A program made the translations under genes and the position numbers. Below the pieces are notes generated by a model. It did not search any database. It had not been told where the DNA came from and saw only the letters and a list, made by a program, of their open reading frames with translations. Of a stretch of DNA of 64,000 bases, positions 9,474 through 18,409 are shown piece by piece. Source of the DNA: Streptomyces varsoviensis (lineage in GTDB: Bacteria > Actinomycetota > Actinomycetes > Streptomycetales > Streptomycetaceae); NCBI RefSeq assembly GCF_000718635.1, contig NZ_JOBF01000020.1, positions 1 through 64,000 on the forward strand, read 5' to 3'. How positions within the stretch are numbered: position 1 is the stretch's first letter; each line of letters opens with the position of its first letter.

Positions 9474-10085
9474 TTACGCGGGCGGCTCCGTGCCGCGGGC
9501 GCTCCCGGTCAGCCAGGCGAGGATTCGGTGCAGCTCCTGGGCGTGGCAAGCCGGGGCGAAGTCGTCCTCCACGGCCGCCAGGAAGACGGCGTCGATCATC
9601 GTCACGATCCACCGGGCCACGCGGGGCGGCCCGAAGGCGAGGGCGGCACCCTCGCGGGCCATCCGCTGCAGCAGCACAGTGAGCGTCGTCAGTGTCCGCT
9701 GTTCGTCGGCGGCGAGCAGCGCGGCGAACTTCGCGTCCCGTTGGGCCTGCAGCAATGCCGCCGCCGTCAAGCCGGGAACCAGTGGGTCCGCCAGGTCGCC
9801 GACGAGATGATCCACCAACTCGACGAGTCCGTCCTCCGCCCGTTCGGCTGCCAGCGCCGCCTCGCAGGCGGCGGCGTTGCCGGCCAGGTCGTCGGCGAAC
9901 AGCGCATGGAAGATCGCCCGTTTGGTCGGAAAGTAGTGAAACAAGGTCCCCGACCCGATCCGGGCCTTGCGGCAGATGCTCGCCGTCGAGGTGCCATCAA
10001 CCCCGTTCACGGCGAACTCCTGTGCCGCCGCTGCCAGGATCTCCGCCCGCTTACGGGCGTGCTGCTCGGGATTAACGGTGCGCAT
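9474..10085 (-). CDS. TetR-family transcriptional regulator
   Basis: A 203-residue protein. The N-terminal HTH is clear: RAEILAAAAQEFAVNG followed by TSTASICRKARIGSGTLFHYF and PTKRAIFHAL (residues about 14-60). The C-terminal all-helical domain would bind an effector. Start is the ATG at 10085. A CAGAGT-containing dyad lies just upstream at 10107-10122 and a better copy at 10295-10310 before the next gene, so it probably represses itself and the TIM-barrel gene at 10356. Confidence 0.85.
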   Translation of the reverse strand: MRTVNPEQHARKRAEILAAAAQEFAVNGVDGTSTASICRKARIGSGTLFHYFPTKRAIFHALFADDLAGNAAACEAALAAERAEDGLVELVDHLVGDLADPLVPGLTAAALLQAQRDAKFAALLAADEQRTLTTLTVLLQRMAREGAALAFGPPRVARWIVTMIDAVFLAAVEDDFAPACHAQELHRILAWLTGSARGTEPPA

Positions 10086-10106
10086 ACGTGAACGCTACCT
10101 TATTAG

Positions 10107-10122
10107 CAGAGTGTCTCCTCTA
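10107..10122. promoter_or_regulatory. Candidate TetR operator copy 1
   Basis: CAGAGT-GTCT-CCTCTA, an imperfect dyad 22 bp before the tetR start. It shares its left arm and spacing with the perfect copy at 10295-10310. Confidence 0.4.
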
Positions 10123-10294
10123 GCAACGACCTATCCGCCCGCAGAAGGTGAAGACGCGGCTCCGCTTTCGGTTCTCGCCGGAGGAGGTGGGGCGGGTTTC
10201 CGTAGCGAGCCGTGCATTGGTTGACTCGCCAGCGTCAACTACTCAGTGAGCCGAGGCCCTTCAGTTCCCTTCTATGGGGGTGCATCCAGATAAC

Positions 10295-10310
10295 CAGAGT
10301 GCTTACTCTG
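10295..10310. promoter_or_regulatory. Candidate TetR operator copy 2
   Basis: Perfect dyad CAGAGT-GCTT-ACTCTG, 45 bp before the start of the gene at 10356, well placed to overlap its promoter. Confidence 0.45.
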
Positions 10311-10355
10311 TTAATGTCGTAGGGCAGCGATACACCGGATCGCACGGGAGGCGCG

Positions 10356-11552
10356 ATGCATGGCAGCCGGACCCCCGACGCGGGGATCAGCCGCAAGCAG
10401 TTCCTGGCCGCAGCGGCGGCTCTTGGGGTCGCGGAGGCGACCATGAGAGCCAACCCAGCCGCAGCGGCTGAGCCCGCATCCGTCGCAGCGGCGGGAGCTG
10501 ACGGTCACTCCTTGTGCTACCGGGGCGTGTGCTACACGGTCGGTGCCGGGGAGACCCCGGCGACCGCGTACAACGCCGATCGCATGCGCGAGGACGTCCG
10601 TGCGATCAAAGAGCGGCTGCACGCCAACTCGATCAAGGTCACCGGTGACGGCGTCGACCGGCTGACCACCACGGCCGAAGCGGCGGCGCGACACGGACTG
10701 CATCTGCGCATCGAGCCCACCTTGGGAGACCGTCCGCCACAGGAAATCCTCGACCACCTCGCGGAGACCGGCCGGTACGCCGAGCAACTGCGCCGAGACG
10801 GCGCGCGGGTGGAACTCAGCGTCGGCTGCGAGTTCTTTCTCTTCGTACCGGGCATTGTGCCGGGTGACGACGCTGTGGAGCGGGTCAACAACCTCTCCAG
10901 CGGAAACTACGACGCGCAACACATGCAAAAGGAACTGGCGCGCTTCACCGCACGGGCCGCGAAGACCGGCCGGTCGGTTTTCCGCGGGCCGCTGAGCTAT
11001 GCCGCCGCCCAGGATGAAGACGTCGACTGGAGCCTCTTCGACATCCTCGGCATCGACTACTACTCCTACCACCCCCGCCGCCAGGACTACGTCCGGGAAC
11101 TGCGCCGCTATCTGCGTCACGGCAAGCCAGTAACGATCGCGGAATTCGGCACCTGTACCTACAAGGGCGCGCCGGCCAAGGGCGGCATGGGCTGGCACAT
11201 GGTCGATTACTCCAAAAAGCCTCCGAGGATCAACGAGCCTCTGGTTCGCAGTGAGCAGACTCAGGCCGACTATCTCTCCACCGTCTACAACGCCTTCGAG
11301 GCGACGGGCCTGTACTCGGCGTACGCGTTCGAATTCATCACCCCGGACGCGCCGCACTGGCCGAACGACCCCCACCACGACCTCGACATGGTCAGCTACA
11401 GCATCGTCAAGACGATCCAGGACACCCCTGGCGCCCCGGATTCCCCCTGGCACTGGGAACCCAAGCAGGCATTCCACACCCTCGCCCGCCATTTCGCACG
11501 TGCCGGCTCCCACCGAACAATCGAGGCACCGCGACCCGGATCACTCTCATGA
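10356..11552 (+). CDS. Secreted TIM-barrel protein ('abortive infection'-type annotation)
   Basis: A 398-residue protein. GGGAGG precedes the ATG. The N-terminus has a Tat-like signal (SRKQFLAAAAALGVAEA, with an RK pair instead of RR) ending in AAAAEP. The mature part opens with YRGVCYTVGAGETPATAYN and has barrel-strand motifs including IAEFGTCTY, where the Glu resembles a glycoside-hydrolase nucleophile, and ILGIDYYSYH. Streptomyces homologues are commonly labelled 'abortive infection protein', but the fold signature is a glycosidase-like barrel and I see no direct evidence for phage defence. Likely controlled by the neighbouring TetR. Confidence 0.65.
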   Translation: MHGSRTPDAGISRKQFLAAAAALGVAEATMRANPAAAAEPASVAAAGADGHSLCYRGVCYTVGAGETPATAYNADRMREDVRAIKERLHANSIKVTGDGVDRLTTTAEAAARHGLHLRIEPTLGDRPPQEILDHLAETGRYAEQLRRDGARVELSVGCEFFLFVPGIVPGDDAVERVNNLSSGNYDAQHMQKELARFTARAAKTGRSVFRGPLSYAAAQDEDVDWSLFDILGIDYYSYHPRRQDYVRELRRYLRHGKPVTIAEFGTCTYKGAPAKGGMGWHMVDYSKKPPRINEPLVRSEQTQADYLSTVYNAFEATGLYSAYAFEFITPDAPHWPNDPHHDLDMVSYSIVKTIQDTPGAPDSPWHWEPKQAFHTLARHFARAGSHRTIEAPRPGSLS

Positions 11553-11657
11553 CGCACCTGCCCGGGCCCGGGGACCGGAACGGGGGCATATGTTGGCGCT
11601 GACGCAGTAATGGACAACGGAGTCCCCAACCGCCCCGCGAGTCGGGCTACCTGTAAT

Positions 11658-12512
11658 TCACCGGAACGGAAGCGCCAGCGCTCGGAGCGACCAGAGAACC
11701 GCCGGTATTCCGCAAAGGGCGCCCCAAAGTCCCATTATCATGAACGCGGCCAGAGCGTATCCCAGCCAAGCTATGCGGGTCGGGGCCAGCACGTGTGAGG
11801 GGTTCTGCGGGTCGTATCGGATCTCGTCCCGGTGGCCTCGCACTGGCGACTTCGCCGTGATCTCGCGGTCGTCGAGGGTACGGAAGTGGACTATGTAGCC
11901 GGCGGTTTCGCTGGTGCTGTGCGGGTTGGTCTCGAACCTCGCGCGCACGGTTATGCCCCGCCGCCACATCACCCACCGTGTGTCCAGCTCGGCCATGCTG
12001 ACCCAGAGGCGCAGCAGGGCTACGCTCAGCGGCAGCAGTGCCCAGGCGAAGATCCCCAGGCCCCAGGGCTCCACCGGCAGCCACACAGCCAGGGGAAATC
12101 CGAGGACTACGTACCAGAAGGCCCGCCGCCACCAAGGGCTGCCGTGCAGCACCCGGGCGTACAGGCCAGCCGTCGCCCGCAGGGGCCAGACTCGCGCCGA
12201 GTGCGTACGTACCGGGCTACGGTTTCCCGACGGTCCCCCGTCGCGCAGGATCGCTTCGATCTCCGCGCCGAGGGCGGCAACCGCCTCCGGACGGCGATTC
12301 CGGATGGTCATGACCGTGCCCGTCCGCGCGCCTTCGAAGAGGCGCACGGTCAGCGACTGTCCTGCGGCTTCGACGGAGCGGATCTGTTGACCAGGCACGA
12401 TGACCGTCGTCCGCCCCCGCTTCCAGTGCAGCGCGTCCCGCTCCACCCACGCCCGCGTACGGCCCTTGGCCAGGATTACCCCTGCCGCAGACTCAGTGCT
12501 TGATTCGTTCAC
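11658..12512 (-). CDS. Membrane protein with DUF3592-like domain
   Basis: A 284-residue protein starting MNESSTESAAGVILAKG. It has an N-terminal PH-like or beta-rich half (residues 10-90), a hydrophobic pair near 135-180, a soluble DUF3592-type stretch (YIVHFRTLDDREITAKSP, EIRYDPQNPSHVLAP) and a final hydrophobic pair near 240-280. It faces and resembles the protein at 12618 in layout, so the two are probably divergent paralogues sharing a promoter region of about 100 bp. Function unknown. Confidence 0.7.
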   Translation of the reverse strand: MNESSTESAAGVILAKGRTRAWVERDALHWKRGRTTVIVPGQQIRSVEAAGQSLTVRLFEGARTGTVMTIRNRRPEAVAALGAEIEAILRDGGPSGNRSPVRTHSARVWPLRATAGLYARVLHGSPWWRRAFWYVVLGFPLAVWLPVEPWGLGIFAWALLPLSVALLRLWVSMAELDTRWVMWRRGITVRARFETNPHSTSETAGYIVHFRTLDDREITAKSPVRGHRDEIRYDPQNPSHVLAPTRIAWLGYALAAFMIMGLWGALCGIPAVLWSLRALALPFR

Positions 12513-12617
12513 GACAGCGGAGCCTAGACGTAGGGGGAGGTAACGGCGGCGTCAGCCCGCGCAGTGCTGCCGCGCACCTCCTGGCCAGAGCCTGCAATGG
12601 CTCGTTCACCGGCATTT

Positions 12618-13502
12618 ATGATCTTGAGCATGGGGCGGGTACCTGAAGTGGTGTTGCGGGGGCGGGGTGTCGTCTTCCGGCTGGAGGCGTATGCGGTGCG
12701 GGTGATGCGCGGTCGCATCACCTGGACGGTGCCGCTGGGAGCGATCGACCGCGTCGGCTACGCGGGAGGCCGGGTCCTCCTGGAGTTGTCGGCCGATGCC
12801 GATGCCAATGCCAATGCCGACGGCAGCGACAGCGGGGCGTTCACGCTTGTCACGCGCAACGCCACTGCCGCCGACGCCTTCGTCCGGCAGTTGCGTACGG
12901 CCCTGACGCGTCTGCCGGCCTCGGGGCGGGGGCCGGCTCGGGTGGTGAGGGAGGTCGCCCGGCGTCGCGTCCCGCGTCTGCCGCGCATCTCGGCGGGCGG
13001 GAAGATCGCTCTGGGGATCGTTCCGTATCTCGCCTTCTTCAAAGTGGCCGGGGACAAAGGCGCCGAGGAGGGCATCGGCGTCCTGGTGGCCGTCATCATG
13101 CTCTACGGCCCGGTGGGCTGGCTGATGCTGTACATAGGCTGGACCGAGGTGGTGCGCGACACACTGGTTCTGCGGCGCCGGGGCATCACCGTCCCCGGCC
13201 ACATCCGGGACTACGAGGGGCATCGCATCTCGGAGGACAGGGGGGAATGGCGTCCTGTGTACGAGTTCCGGACGTTGGAGGGCCAGCACCTCGTCGTCAC
13301 CCAGCCCGCCGGCCACGAGCACCAGGGCGAGAAGGGGCCAGTGGACGTGACCTACGACCCGCTGTCCCCCACTCGCGTCAGGAGCTTTCGCGACAAGCGG
13401 CTCACTGTCCGCGGCATCGCGCTCACGTTCTTCGGCGTGCTCTCGGTCGTCTTGATGGTCATCCCGTTGTGGCTGTTCTTCGCCGCACTGCTGACGGGGT
13501 AA
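12618..13502 (+). CDS. Membrane protein with DUF3592-like domain (divergent paralogue)
   Basis: About 294 residues. The start is uncertain: ATG at 12618 or 12630 (MGRVPEVVLRGRG) are both plausible, and an upstream ATG at 12564 also keeps the frame. Architecture mirrors the neighbour at 11658: an N-terminal beta-rich half, a central hydrophobic pair (about 140-185), a soluble segment with VYEFRTLEGQHLVVTQPAG and VDVTYDPLSPTRVRSF, and a final hydrophobic hairpin. A six-base repeat near 12796-12825 encodes ADADANANAD. Function unknown. Confidence 0.65.
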   Translation: MILSMGRVPEVVLRGRGVVFRLEAYAVRVMRGRITWTVPLGAIDRVGYAGGRVLLELSADADANANADGSDSGAFTLVTRNATAADAFVRQLRTALTRLPASGRGPARVVREVARRRVPRLPRISAGGKIALGIVPYLAFFKVAGDKGAEEGIGVLVAVIMLYGPVGWLMLYIGWTEVVRDTLVLRRRGITVPGHIRDYEGHRISEDRGEWRPVYEFRTLEGQHLVVTQPAGHEHQGEKGPVDVTYDPLSPTRVRSFRDKRLTVRGIALTFFGVLSVVLMVIPLWLFFAALLTG

Positions 13503-13624
13503 GGGGTGGGCCCCGGGGCCCCTGCGCCATGCGCATCCGTCCGCGCGGGGCGCCCGTGCTGGCCCGTGGCCCGTGGCCCGTTCCGCACTCACTACGGCTC
13601 GGCCGGCGCGGCTAGCGTCGCGGG

Positions 13625-14140
13625 GTGACGACCGAACGCCGCCTTACGAGGGTGCTCGCCGACGAGGCCGAGGCGTTGGGACCGAAGGCGGCCGGGCATT
13701 CGGACCCGCCGGTCGTGCTGCTCGCGCGGGCCCGTCGTGCCTTCGCTGTCGCCGGGCTCGTCAGCATGGTTCTCGCTGAGCACGGGGTGCCCGCACGGGA
13801 CGCGTACGACCTCGGCGGCATTCTCGCCGATGCGGCCTGCACCGTGCTCGACCCCGTCGTCGGTCCGGAACTGGTTGCCGCACACCGCGCTGACCTGCGC
13901 CGCGGTGAGGCTCAGCAACTCGCTCAGCTCGCCGAATTCGACATAACCTTCAACGCCCGTATCGGCGAGCCGGCGATCGACGACACGATGGTGACGCTCC
14001 TCACGGGCCTGTCCGACCTCTTGGCGGGTGTCGCCGCCGACGAGCGGGCCATCCCGGAACAGCGCCGCGCCGCTCGCATCGCCGACGCCCAGGCCCGCGA
14101 ACTCTGGACGCACTACGGCGGCGACTCCGGCGGCTGGTAA
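13625..14140 (+). CDS. Conserved hypothetical protein
   Basis: A 171-residue, mostly helical protein from a GTG start (MTTERRLTRVLADEAEALG). No signal peptide or membrane segment. Conserved-looking stretches are VVLLARARRAFAVAGLVSMV and AYDLGGILADAACTVLDPVV. I recognise it as an actinobacterial small protein but cannot name a function. The next gene downstream is on the other strand. Confidence 0.55.
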   Translation: MTTERRLTRVLADEAEALGPKAAGHSDPPVVLLARARRAFAVAGLVSMVLAEHGVPARDAYDLGGILADAACTVLDPVVGPELVAAHRADLRRGEAQQLAQLAEFDITFNARIGEPAIDDTMVTLLTGLSDLLAGVAADERAIPEQRRAARIADAQARELWTHYGGDSGGW

Positions 14141-14514
14141 CGGGCAGGCCAGGCCGTGGGGGCTACAGGCGCGGGCCCCTCCCGCCACGCGGCGTACAGC
14201 GCTCGGTCGGTCGCTGAGGCCGGGGCCGAGTGGCAGTGGGTATGCCGGCCTGCCTTCCGTTCTGGTTCACTCGCGCGAACTGGGTTTCGGGGAAGGCACG
14301 CCTGCGGCTTTCGGCTGCTCCCCCGAGGGTCGGGCAGAAGCGTCACCGTTCCCGCCTGTGGGAGCAAGTACGGTCGGAGGCCGCGCTTTTCCGGAGGTGC
14401 TGCGAGATCGGCGGCTGTTCGGAACCTCCGCTCGGGGCCGTGGTCCTCCGTCCCGTCGAGAGGGTGACCCGCCGCGTCACCGATGAACGAAGCCGACCCA
14501 AACTGGGTTGGTGC
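14141..14514. other. Intergenic region, nothing recognised
   Basis: About 370 bp between convergent genes. No gene, RNA or clear terminator was seen. Confidence 0.4.
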
Positions 14515-14730
14515 CTATTCGTTCGCCCGGTGATGCCGGTCGTCCACCACGAGTCGTAGCCGGACGCACCGTTGTTCCAGCAGGTCAACGCATTCATGGA
14601 TTCCGGGCATCGGATCGCCGCCGCGCTCCCGCATCAGCACGATCGCGTGAATATTGCGACCGCCCTCGATCAGGCGGTCCACTTCGTCCCGCACGTCACG
14701 CGGAAGCCGATCCCACAGGTCGTCGTTCAT
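14515..14730 (-). CDS. Small conserved hypothetical protein
   Basis: A 71-residue protein if it starts at the ATG at 14730 (MNDDLWDRLPRDVRDEVDRL); a longer version starting at 14787 is also open. It contains GGRNIHAIVLMRERGG and ends in LRLVVDDRHHRANE. It has the look of a small cytosolic protein widespread in Streptomyces, predicted mixed helix and strand, without a known role. Confidence 0.5.
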   Translation of the reverse strand: MNDDLWDRLPRDVRDEVDRLIEGGRNIHAIVLMRERGGDPMPGIHECVDLLEQRCVRLRLVVDDRHHRANE

Positions 14731-15154
14731 CCCAGCATTCAACCCGAGACCATCGGGCCGACGCTCGGTGCCCCGCTCCCAGCGCAACTCCTCGGCTTCA
14801 CGCCGGTAGAGCCGGTAGAAGCGAGGACGGCGGAGGAAGTCCCTGATGGCCCCCGCCCGGTGGCCCGCCAGAGAGATACGGCGGCCCGGGGCGCTGCTTA
14901 GGGGTGGCTACAAGAACGGGCCGGCAGGGCTGACAGGTCAGTGGCCGTATCTCGTCATCTCGTCGATGGCAGCGCTGGGCTCCACTGACGGGCCTTCGCT
15001 TACTGCCTACGTGGGTACGTCCCCGGTGGGCGGCTGGTTGGTCCAGGTGCGGTTCGTTTCGCGGGACGAATACGCCCGACTCGTTGTCGGACGGACGTGC
15101 GAGCATACGTACCAGTACCAGTGCTGGACACACGGGAGAGCAAGGAGACGGGGG
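14731..15154. other. Intergenic region, nothing recognised
   Basis: About 420 bp. The frame of the next gene stays open upstream to 14846 but lacks an RBS there, so this stretch is treated as non-coding. Confidence 0.4.
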
Positions 15155-15592
15155 ATGCGACGGTTTTCGGGGCGCTGGGGCGAACTCCGGGTGTTCGCGG
15201 ATGAGCCTCTTCCGCAGGCTGCCGCCCGTATCGCCGAAGTCCCTTCCCGATTCGGCGCGCGGTTCAGACCGGCGTTGCTACGACTCCCCCTGAAGGGGGA
15301 TCGGCCGGACGCTCCCTATGTAGCGGTGTGGCCCGACGACGTCGTCCTGCCTGACATGGCTGGAGGGGCCGCGGAGGCGCCGGACGACTTGGCGGGTGTG
15401 GTGCTCGCGGAGCTCATGCGGCACAAGTGCTTCGCCTGCGACGCCAGATTCGACGTCATTTACCCCGAGGCGGGTATGCCTGTCCTGGGGCGCAACCTCG
15501 ACCGGCACCGCAACGTGAGCGGATGCCCGGCCTGCGGCAGCGACTTCGGCCGTTCTCGGATCGGCGGCCTCGCTCTCACACCGGTGTCCTGA
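15155..15592 (+). CDS. Hypothetical protein with C-terminal zinc-ribbon-like motif
   Basis: A 145-residue protein; the ATG at 15155 follows AAGGAG by about 8 bp. The C-terminal third holds two cysteine pairs, HKCFACDARF and SGCPACGSDF, about 37 residues apart, typical of a zinc ribbon. The N-terminal part (FSGRWGELRVFADEPLPQ) is soluble and unassigned. It could bind nucleic acid or a protein partner. No operon partner is evident. Confidence 0.55.
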   Translation: MRRFSGRWGELRVFADEPLPQAAARIAEVPSRFGARFRPALLRLPLKGDRPDAPYVAVWPDDVVLPDMAGGAAEAPDDLAGVVLAELMRHKCFACDARFDVIYPEAGMPVLGRNLDRHRNVSGCPACGSDFGRSRIGGLALTPVS

Positions 15593-15984
15593 CCCGTCCT
15601 GATCCGGTCGTTCGTTTCGGAGAAGCTTCTCGGGCCGCACCTCAACCGGGCGCTTCGCCCCGGGAACAGGGTGGAGGACGCTCACGCGACCGTACGGAGC
15701 AGAGTGGCGGCGTTGATGGCCCACGGCGTCGCCGACTGCCAACGGGCGCGCCGAGGGGGCGGGATGCTGCCGGTTCGGCGAGCAGGCGGGTACGACCGTC
15801 CGTACAGCGCTCGGCTTACAGGGCGGTGGGCGGTGGCGCCCAGCATTCGCACCGGGTCCTTCGCCGCAACCCCGGCGGCACGCGGCTTCGAGTACACGGC
15901 TCCGAGTGCACGGCAGAGCGCCATTGCGTTCCGCTGCGGCAGGCCCTCCGAAACGTAGCCGTCGGTGCCGCGTACGTACGCGGC
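15593..15984. other. Intergenic region, nothing recognised
   Basis: About 390 bp between convergent genes with no recognisable gene. Confidence 0.4.
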
Positions 15985-16764
15985 CTACCCCTGGTTGAAG
16001 CGGCGCCGGGTCTCCTCGTCGGCCGGGAGGAACGTCTCCAGGTGTAGTCCTTCCAAGGCCGCGTCGGTGGCGGTGCTGAGGGTGGCGGAGGTGCTGAAGA
16101 AGCGGAGCGGGGTGCCGTCGAGGTCGATTTCGAGAGTGATCACCGGCCCCGCGGGAGGGGCGGTGGCTTCGGTTTTGTCGAGGTAGCCGGTGATTTCGGC
16201 GGCGAGCTCGTAGTGGCGCCGGTCGTGGGTGCGGTCGGCGCGATGGCTCACCTGCCGCAGCAGGTGGTCGCCCCACTGCGCGCGATTGGTGATCCGGCCG
16301 GCCAGCCCGTCCGGACGCAGACAGACCCTGACCACGTTGACCGGCGGCTCCAGCAACTTCGGCGCGCAGCCGGCCAGCAACTGATCAACGGCGGCGTTCG
16401 CGTCGACGATGTCCCAGTAGTCGTCCAACAGGAGGGCGGGGTAGGGCAGATGGGCGTCCAGGAGGCACCGCAGCCCGTCCATCACCACCGCGAGCGACGC
16501 GTCGTCCAACTGGTGATCTTGGTAGCGCGGTGCGTAGCCGGCGGCCAGCAGGAGTTGGTTACGTTCCCGCAGCGGTACCTCCAGGCTGTCGCACAGGCGC
16601 AGGAGCATCTCCGGTGTCGGGTGCGCCCGGCCGGTCTCCACCCGGCTGAGGTGGCGGGTGGAGACCCGCGACCGGTTGGACAGCTCCTGCTGGCTGAGCC
16701 GGCGCCTCTCACGCCAGGCCCGCAACAGGCCGCCCGCCGGCGGGGTTTCGATGGCAACGCTCAT
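15985..16764 (-). CDS. XRE-family regulator with MmyB-like ligand domain
   Basis: A 259-residue protein. The ATG at 16764 begins MSVAIETPPAGGLLRAW; the frame is open further upstream, but this start places the HTH (RRRLSQQELSNRSRVSTRHL, residues about 18-70) at the N-terminus as usual. The C-terminal part (about 95-250: YPALLLDDYWDIVDANAA, LRFFSTSATLSTATDAAL) matches the MmyB-like PAS-type ligand-binding domain common in actinomycete regulators. It is divergent from the NTF2-like gene at 16888, with a perfect 21-bp palindrome between them, so it probably controls that gene. Confidence 0.85.
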   Translation of the reverse strand: MSVAIETPPAGGLLRAWRERRRLSQQELSNRSRVSTRHLSRVETGRAHPTPEMLLRLCDSLEVPLRERNQLLLAAGYAPRYQDHQLDDASLAVVMDGLRCLLDAHLPYPALLLDDYWDIVDANAAVDQLLAGCAPKLLEPPVNVVRVCLRPDGLAGRITNRAQWGDHLLRQVSHRADRTHDRRHYELAAEITGYLDKTEATAPPAGPVITLEIDLDGTPLRFFSTSATLSTATDAALEGLHLETFLPADEETRRRFNQG

Positions 16765-16796
16765 GTCCGCGAGTCTACGAGGCCGTGTCCGGGAGG

Positions 16797-16817
16797 CCAT
16801 GACCTGTGAGGTCATGG
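16797..16817. promoter_or_regulatory. Perfect palindromic operator for XRE regulator
   Basis: Nine-base arms CCATGACCT and AGGTCATGG around GTG. It sits 32 bp upstream of the regulator start and 70 bp upstream of the NTF2-like gene. Confidence 0.6.
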
Positions 16818-16887
16818 ACCGGACGACCCACCCGAGCCAGGATTTCGGGCACCAGCCGATCGAAACGAACGGAAACGGAAGAAGACC

Positions 16888-17262
16888 ATGACTGACCTGG
16901 CCGACCTGGTCGACCGCTACATCGCCATCTGGAACGAGCCCGACAGCGGCAAGCGCGCCGCGGCGATCTCCGAACTGTTCACCGCGGACGGCACATACAC
17001 CGACCCTGTCGCCGAGGTGAGAGGGCACGAGGGCATCGGCGCTGTCATCGCCGGGGTCCGGGACCAGTTCAAGGGCATGGACTTGAAGGTCCTCGGCGAC
17101 ACCGACGCCCACCACAACATCGCACGCTTCCAGTGGGAACTCGTATTCGCCGACGGCGGCGAGAACAGCGTCATCGGTTTCGACGTCCTGGCCACCGACG
17201 GCACAACCGGGAAGATCAAGAGCATCTACGGATTCCTCGACAAGGTGCCCGCGGGCGCCTGA
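16888..17262 (+). CDS. NTF2-like (SnoaL-type) protein
   Basis: A 124-residue protein with the classic SnoaL/NTF2-like layout: an N-terminal helix (LADLVDRYIAIWNEPDSGKR), then LFTADGTYTDPVAEVRGHEG, then curved strands ending GKIKSIYGFLDKVPAG. Such proteins bind or isomerise small hydrophobic molecules; many are accessory polyketide cyclases or detoxification proteins. It is the divergent target of the XRE regulator. A 10-bp-stem terminator follows. Confidence 0.8.
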   Translation: MTDLADLVDRYIAIWNEPDSGKRAAAISELFTADGTYTDPVAEVRGHEGIGAVIAGVRDQFKGMDLKVLGDTDAHHNIARFQWELVFADGGENSVIGFDVLATDGTTGKIKSIYGFLDKVPAGA

Positions 17263-17281
17263 ACACACCAGGAGATCGCGA

Positions 17282-17318
17282 GCCGGGCGGAAGGCGGCCA
17301 TTGCGGCATCCGCCCGGC
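17282..17318. terminator. Hairpin between convergent genes
   Basis: Perfect 10-bp arms GCCGGGCGGA / TCCGCCCGGC with a 17-base loop lie between the convergent ends at 17262 and 17495. No T-tract, as is common in Streptomyces. Confidence 0.5.
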
Positions 17319-17494
17319 CGGGGCACTCGCGTGGAAGGGGCGCCCACCGTCCCGTACCGCACGCTTCCCCTCCCCCACCGGCCGGTGCCGGGACCGGTAC
17401 CAGTACGGCTCCACGACAGCGGCCGGCCGGCCCCGCATCGCTGGAAAACGGTGGAAATCGGTAAAAGGGGCGGCTGTCGGTGGGGCCGTCAGGT

Positions 17495-18409
17495 TCAGGC
17501 GTTCTTCGTGAGCCATTCCTTCGCCTGCTCGGCGTACTCCGGGGCCCACTGGGGGGACCAGCGGCGGAAGTAGGCGTGCATGTTCAGCGCGTGCAGCAGG
17601 TGCGCGAGATCGACGCGCCGCTCCCAGTCGTCCGGCAGCGGGCAGGCGGCGGCGTAGGACGCCAGGAAGACCTCGCGGCCGGCCGGGAAGCCGCGGAAGA
17701 CGTGCTCGTCGAGCTTGCCGAAGTCACGGAACCTCTCCGCGTACGTGGCGTGCTCGAAGTCGAGGACGCAGGCGATCCGGCCCTCGCGCAGCAGGATGTT
17801 CGGCAGCCACAGGTCGCCGTGGGTGAGGGTCGGGACGTTCGCCGCGTCCTCCAGCCCCGCCACGGCGTCCGCGATCGCGGAGCGGATGGTGGCAGCGGGG
17901 CCGATCAGGTCGAGGTCTGCCTGCGGGAGCAGGGCTTCCACCTCGGCCTCGACCGACTCCCCCAGCGACACCGCCTTCCCGCCGCCCAGAACGTCCCCGA
18001 AAAAGGGCCCCGAGATCGTGTGCAGCCGGCCGATGACCTCGCCGAGGTCCTGGACCAGTTCCTTCCGCCGGTCGTCATCGAGGGACCCCCACACCTCGTC
18101 CGCCGCGGTGCCCTCCTGGTACTCCTGGATGAGTACGGGTCCGCCCAAGGCCGGCTCGTCCGGCACCAGGTGCCGGTACTCCACCACCGGTACGCCGTGG
18201 TCGGCCGCCACTCGCGCGCTGGCGACGAGCCGCCGCAGATGCTCAGGATTCCGGTCCCGCTGCGGCACCTTGACCAGCAGCCGGCCCCCATCGGTCTCGG
18301 CCACCCACTGCTTGCTCGTGTAGCCCTTGTCCAGCGGACGCACCGACGTCACGCGGCTCCCGGAAAACTCCCGCTCCAATACGTTTCGAACCGCAGTCGC
18401 AAAATCCAT
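17495..18409 (-). CDS. Aminoglycoside-phosphotransferase-family kinase
   Basis: About 304 residues from MDFATAVRNVLEREF; in-frame starts at 18415 and 18439 are alternatives. It has the kinase-like fold: GGRLLVKVPQRD (ATP lysine), VLIQEYQEGTAADE (hinge), THGDLWLPNILL (catalytic Asp and Asn) and CVLDFEHATYAERFRDFGKL (metal-binding DF motif). Family members phosphorylate small alcohols, sugars or antibiotics; the substrate here is unknown and no resistance role can be claimed from sequence. Convergent with the SnoaL-like gene. Confidence 0.8.
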   Translation of the reverse strand: MDFATAVRNVLEREFSGSRVTSVRPLDKGYTSKQWVAETDGGRLLVKVPQRDRNPEHLRRLVASARVAADHGVPVVEYRHLVPDEPALGGPVLIQEYQEGTAADEVWGSLDDDRRKELVQDLGEVIGRLHTISGPFFGDVLGGGKAVSLGESVEAEVEALLPQADLDLIGPAATIRSAIADAVAGLEDAANVPTLTHGDLWLPNILLREGRIACVLDFEHATYAERFRDFGKLDEHVFRGFPAGREVFLASYAAACPLPDDWERRVDLAHLLHALNMHAYFRRWSPQWAPEYAEQAKEWLTKNA

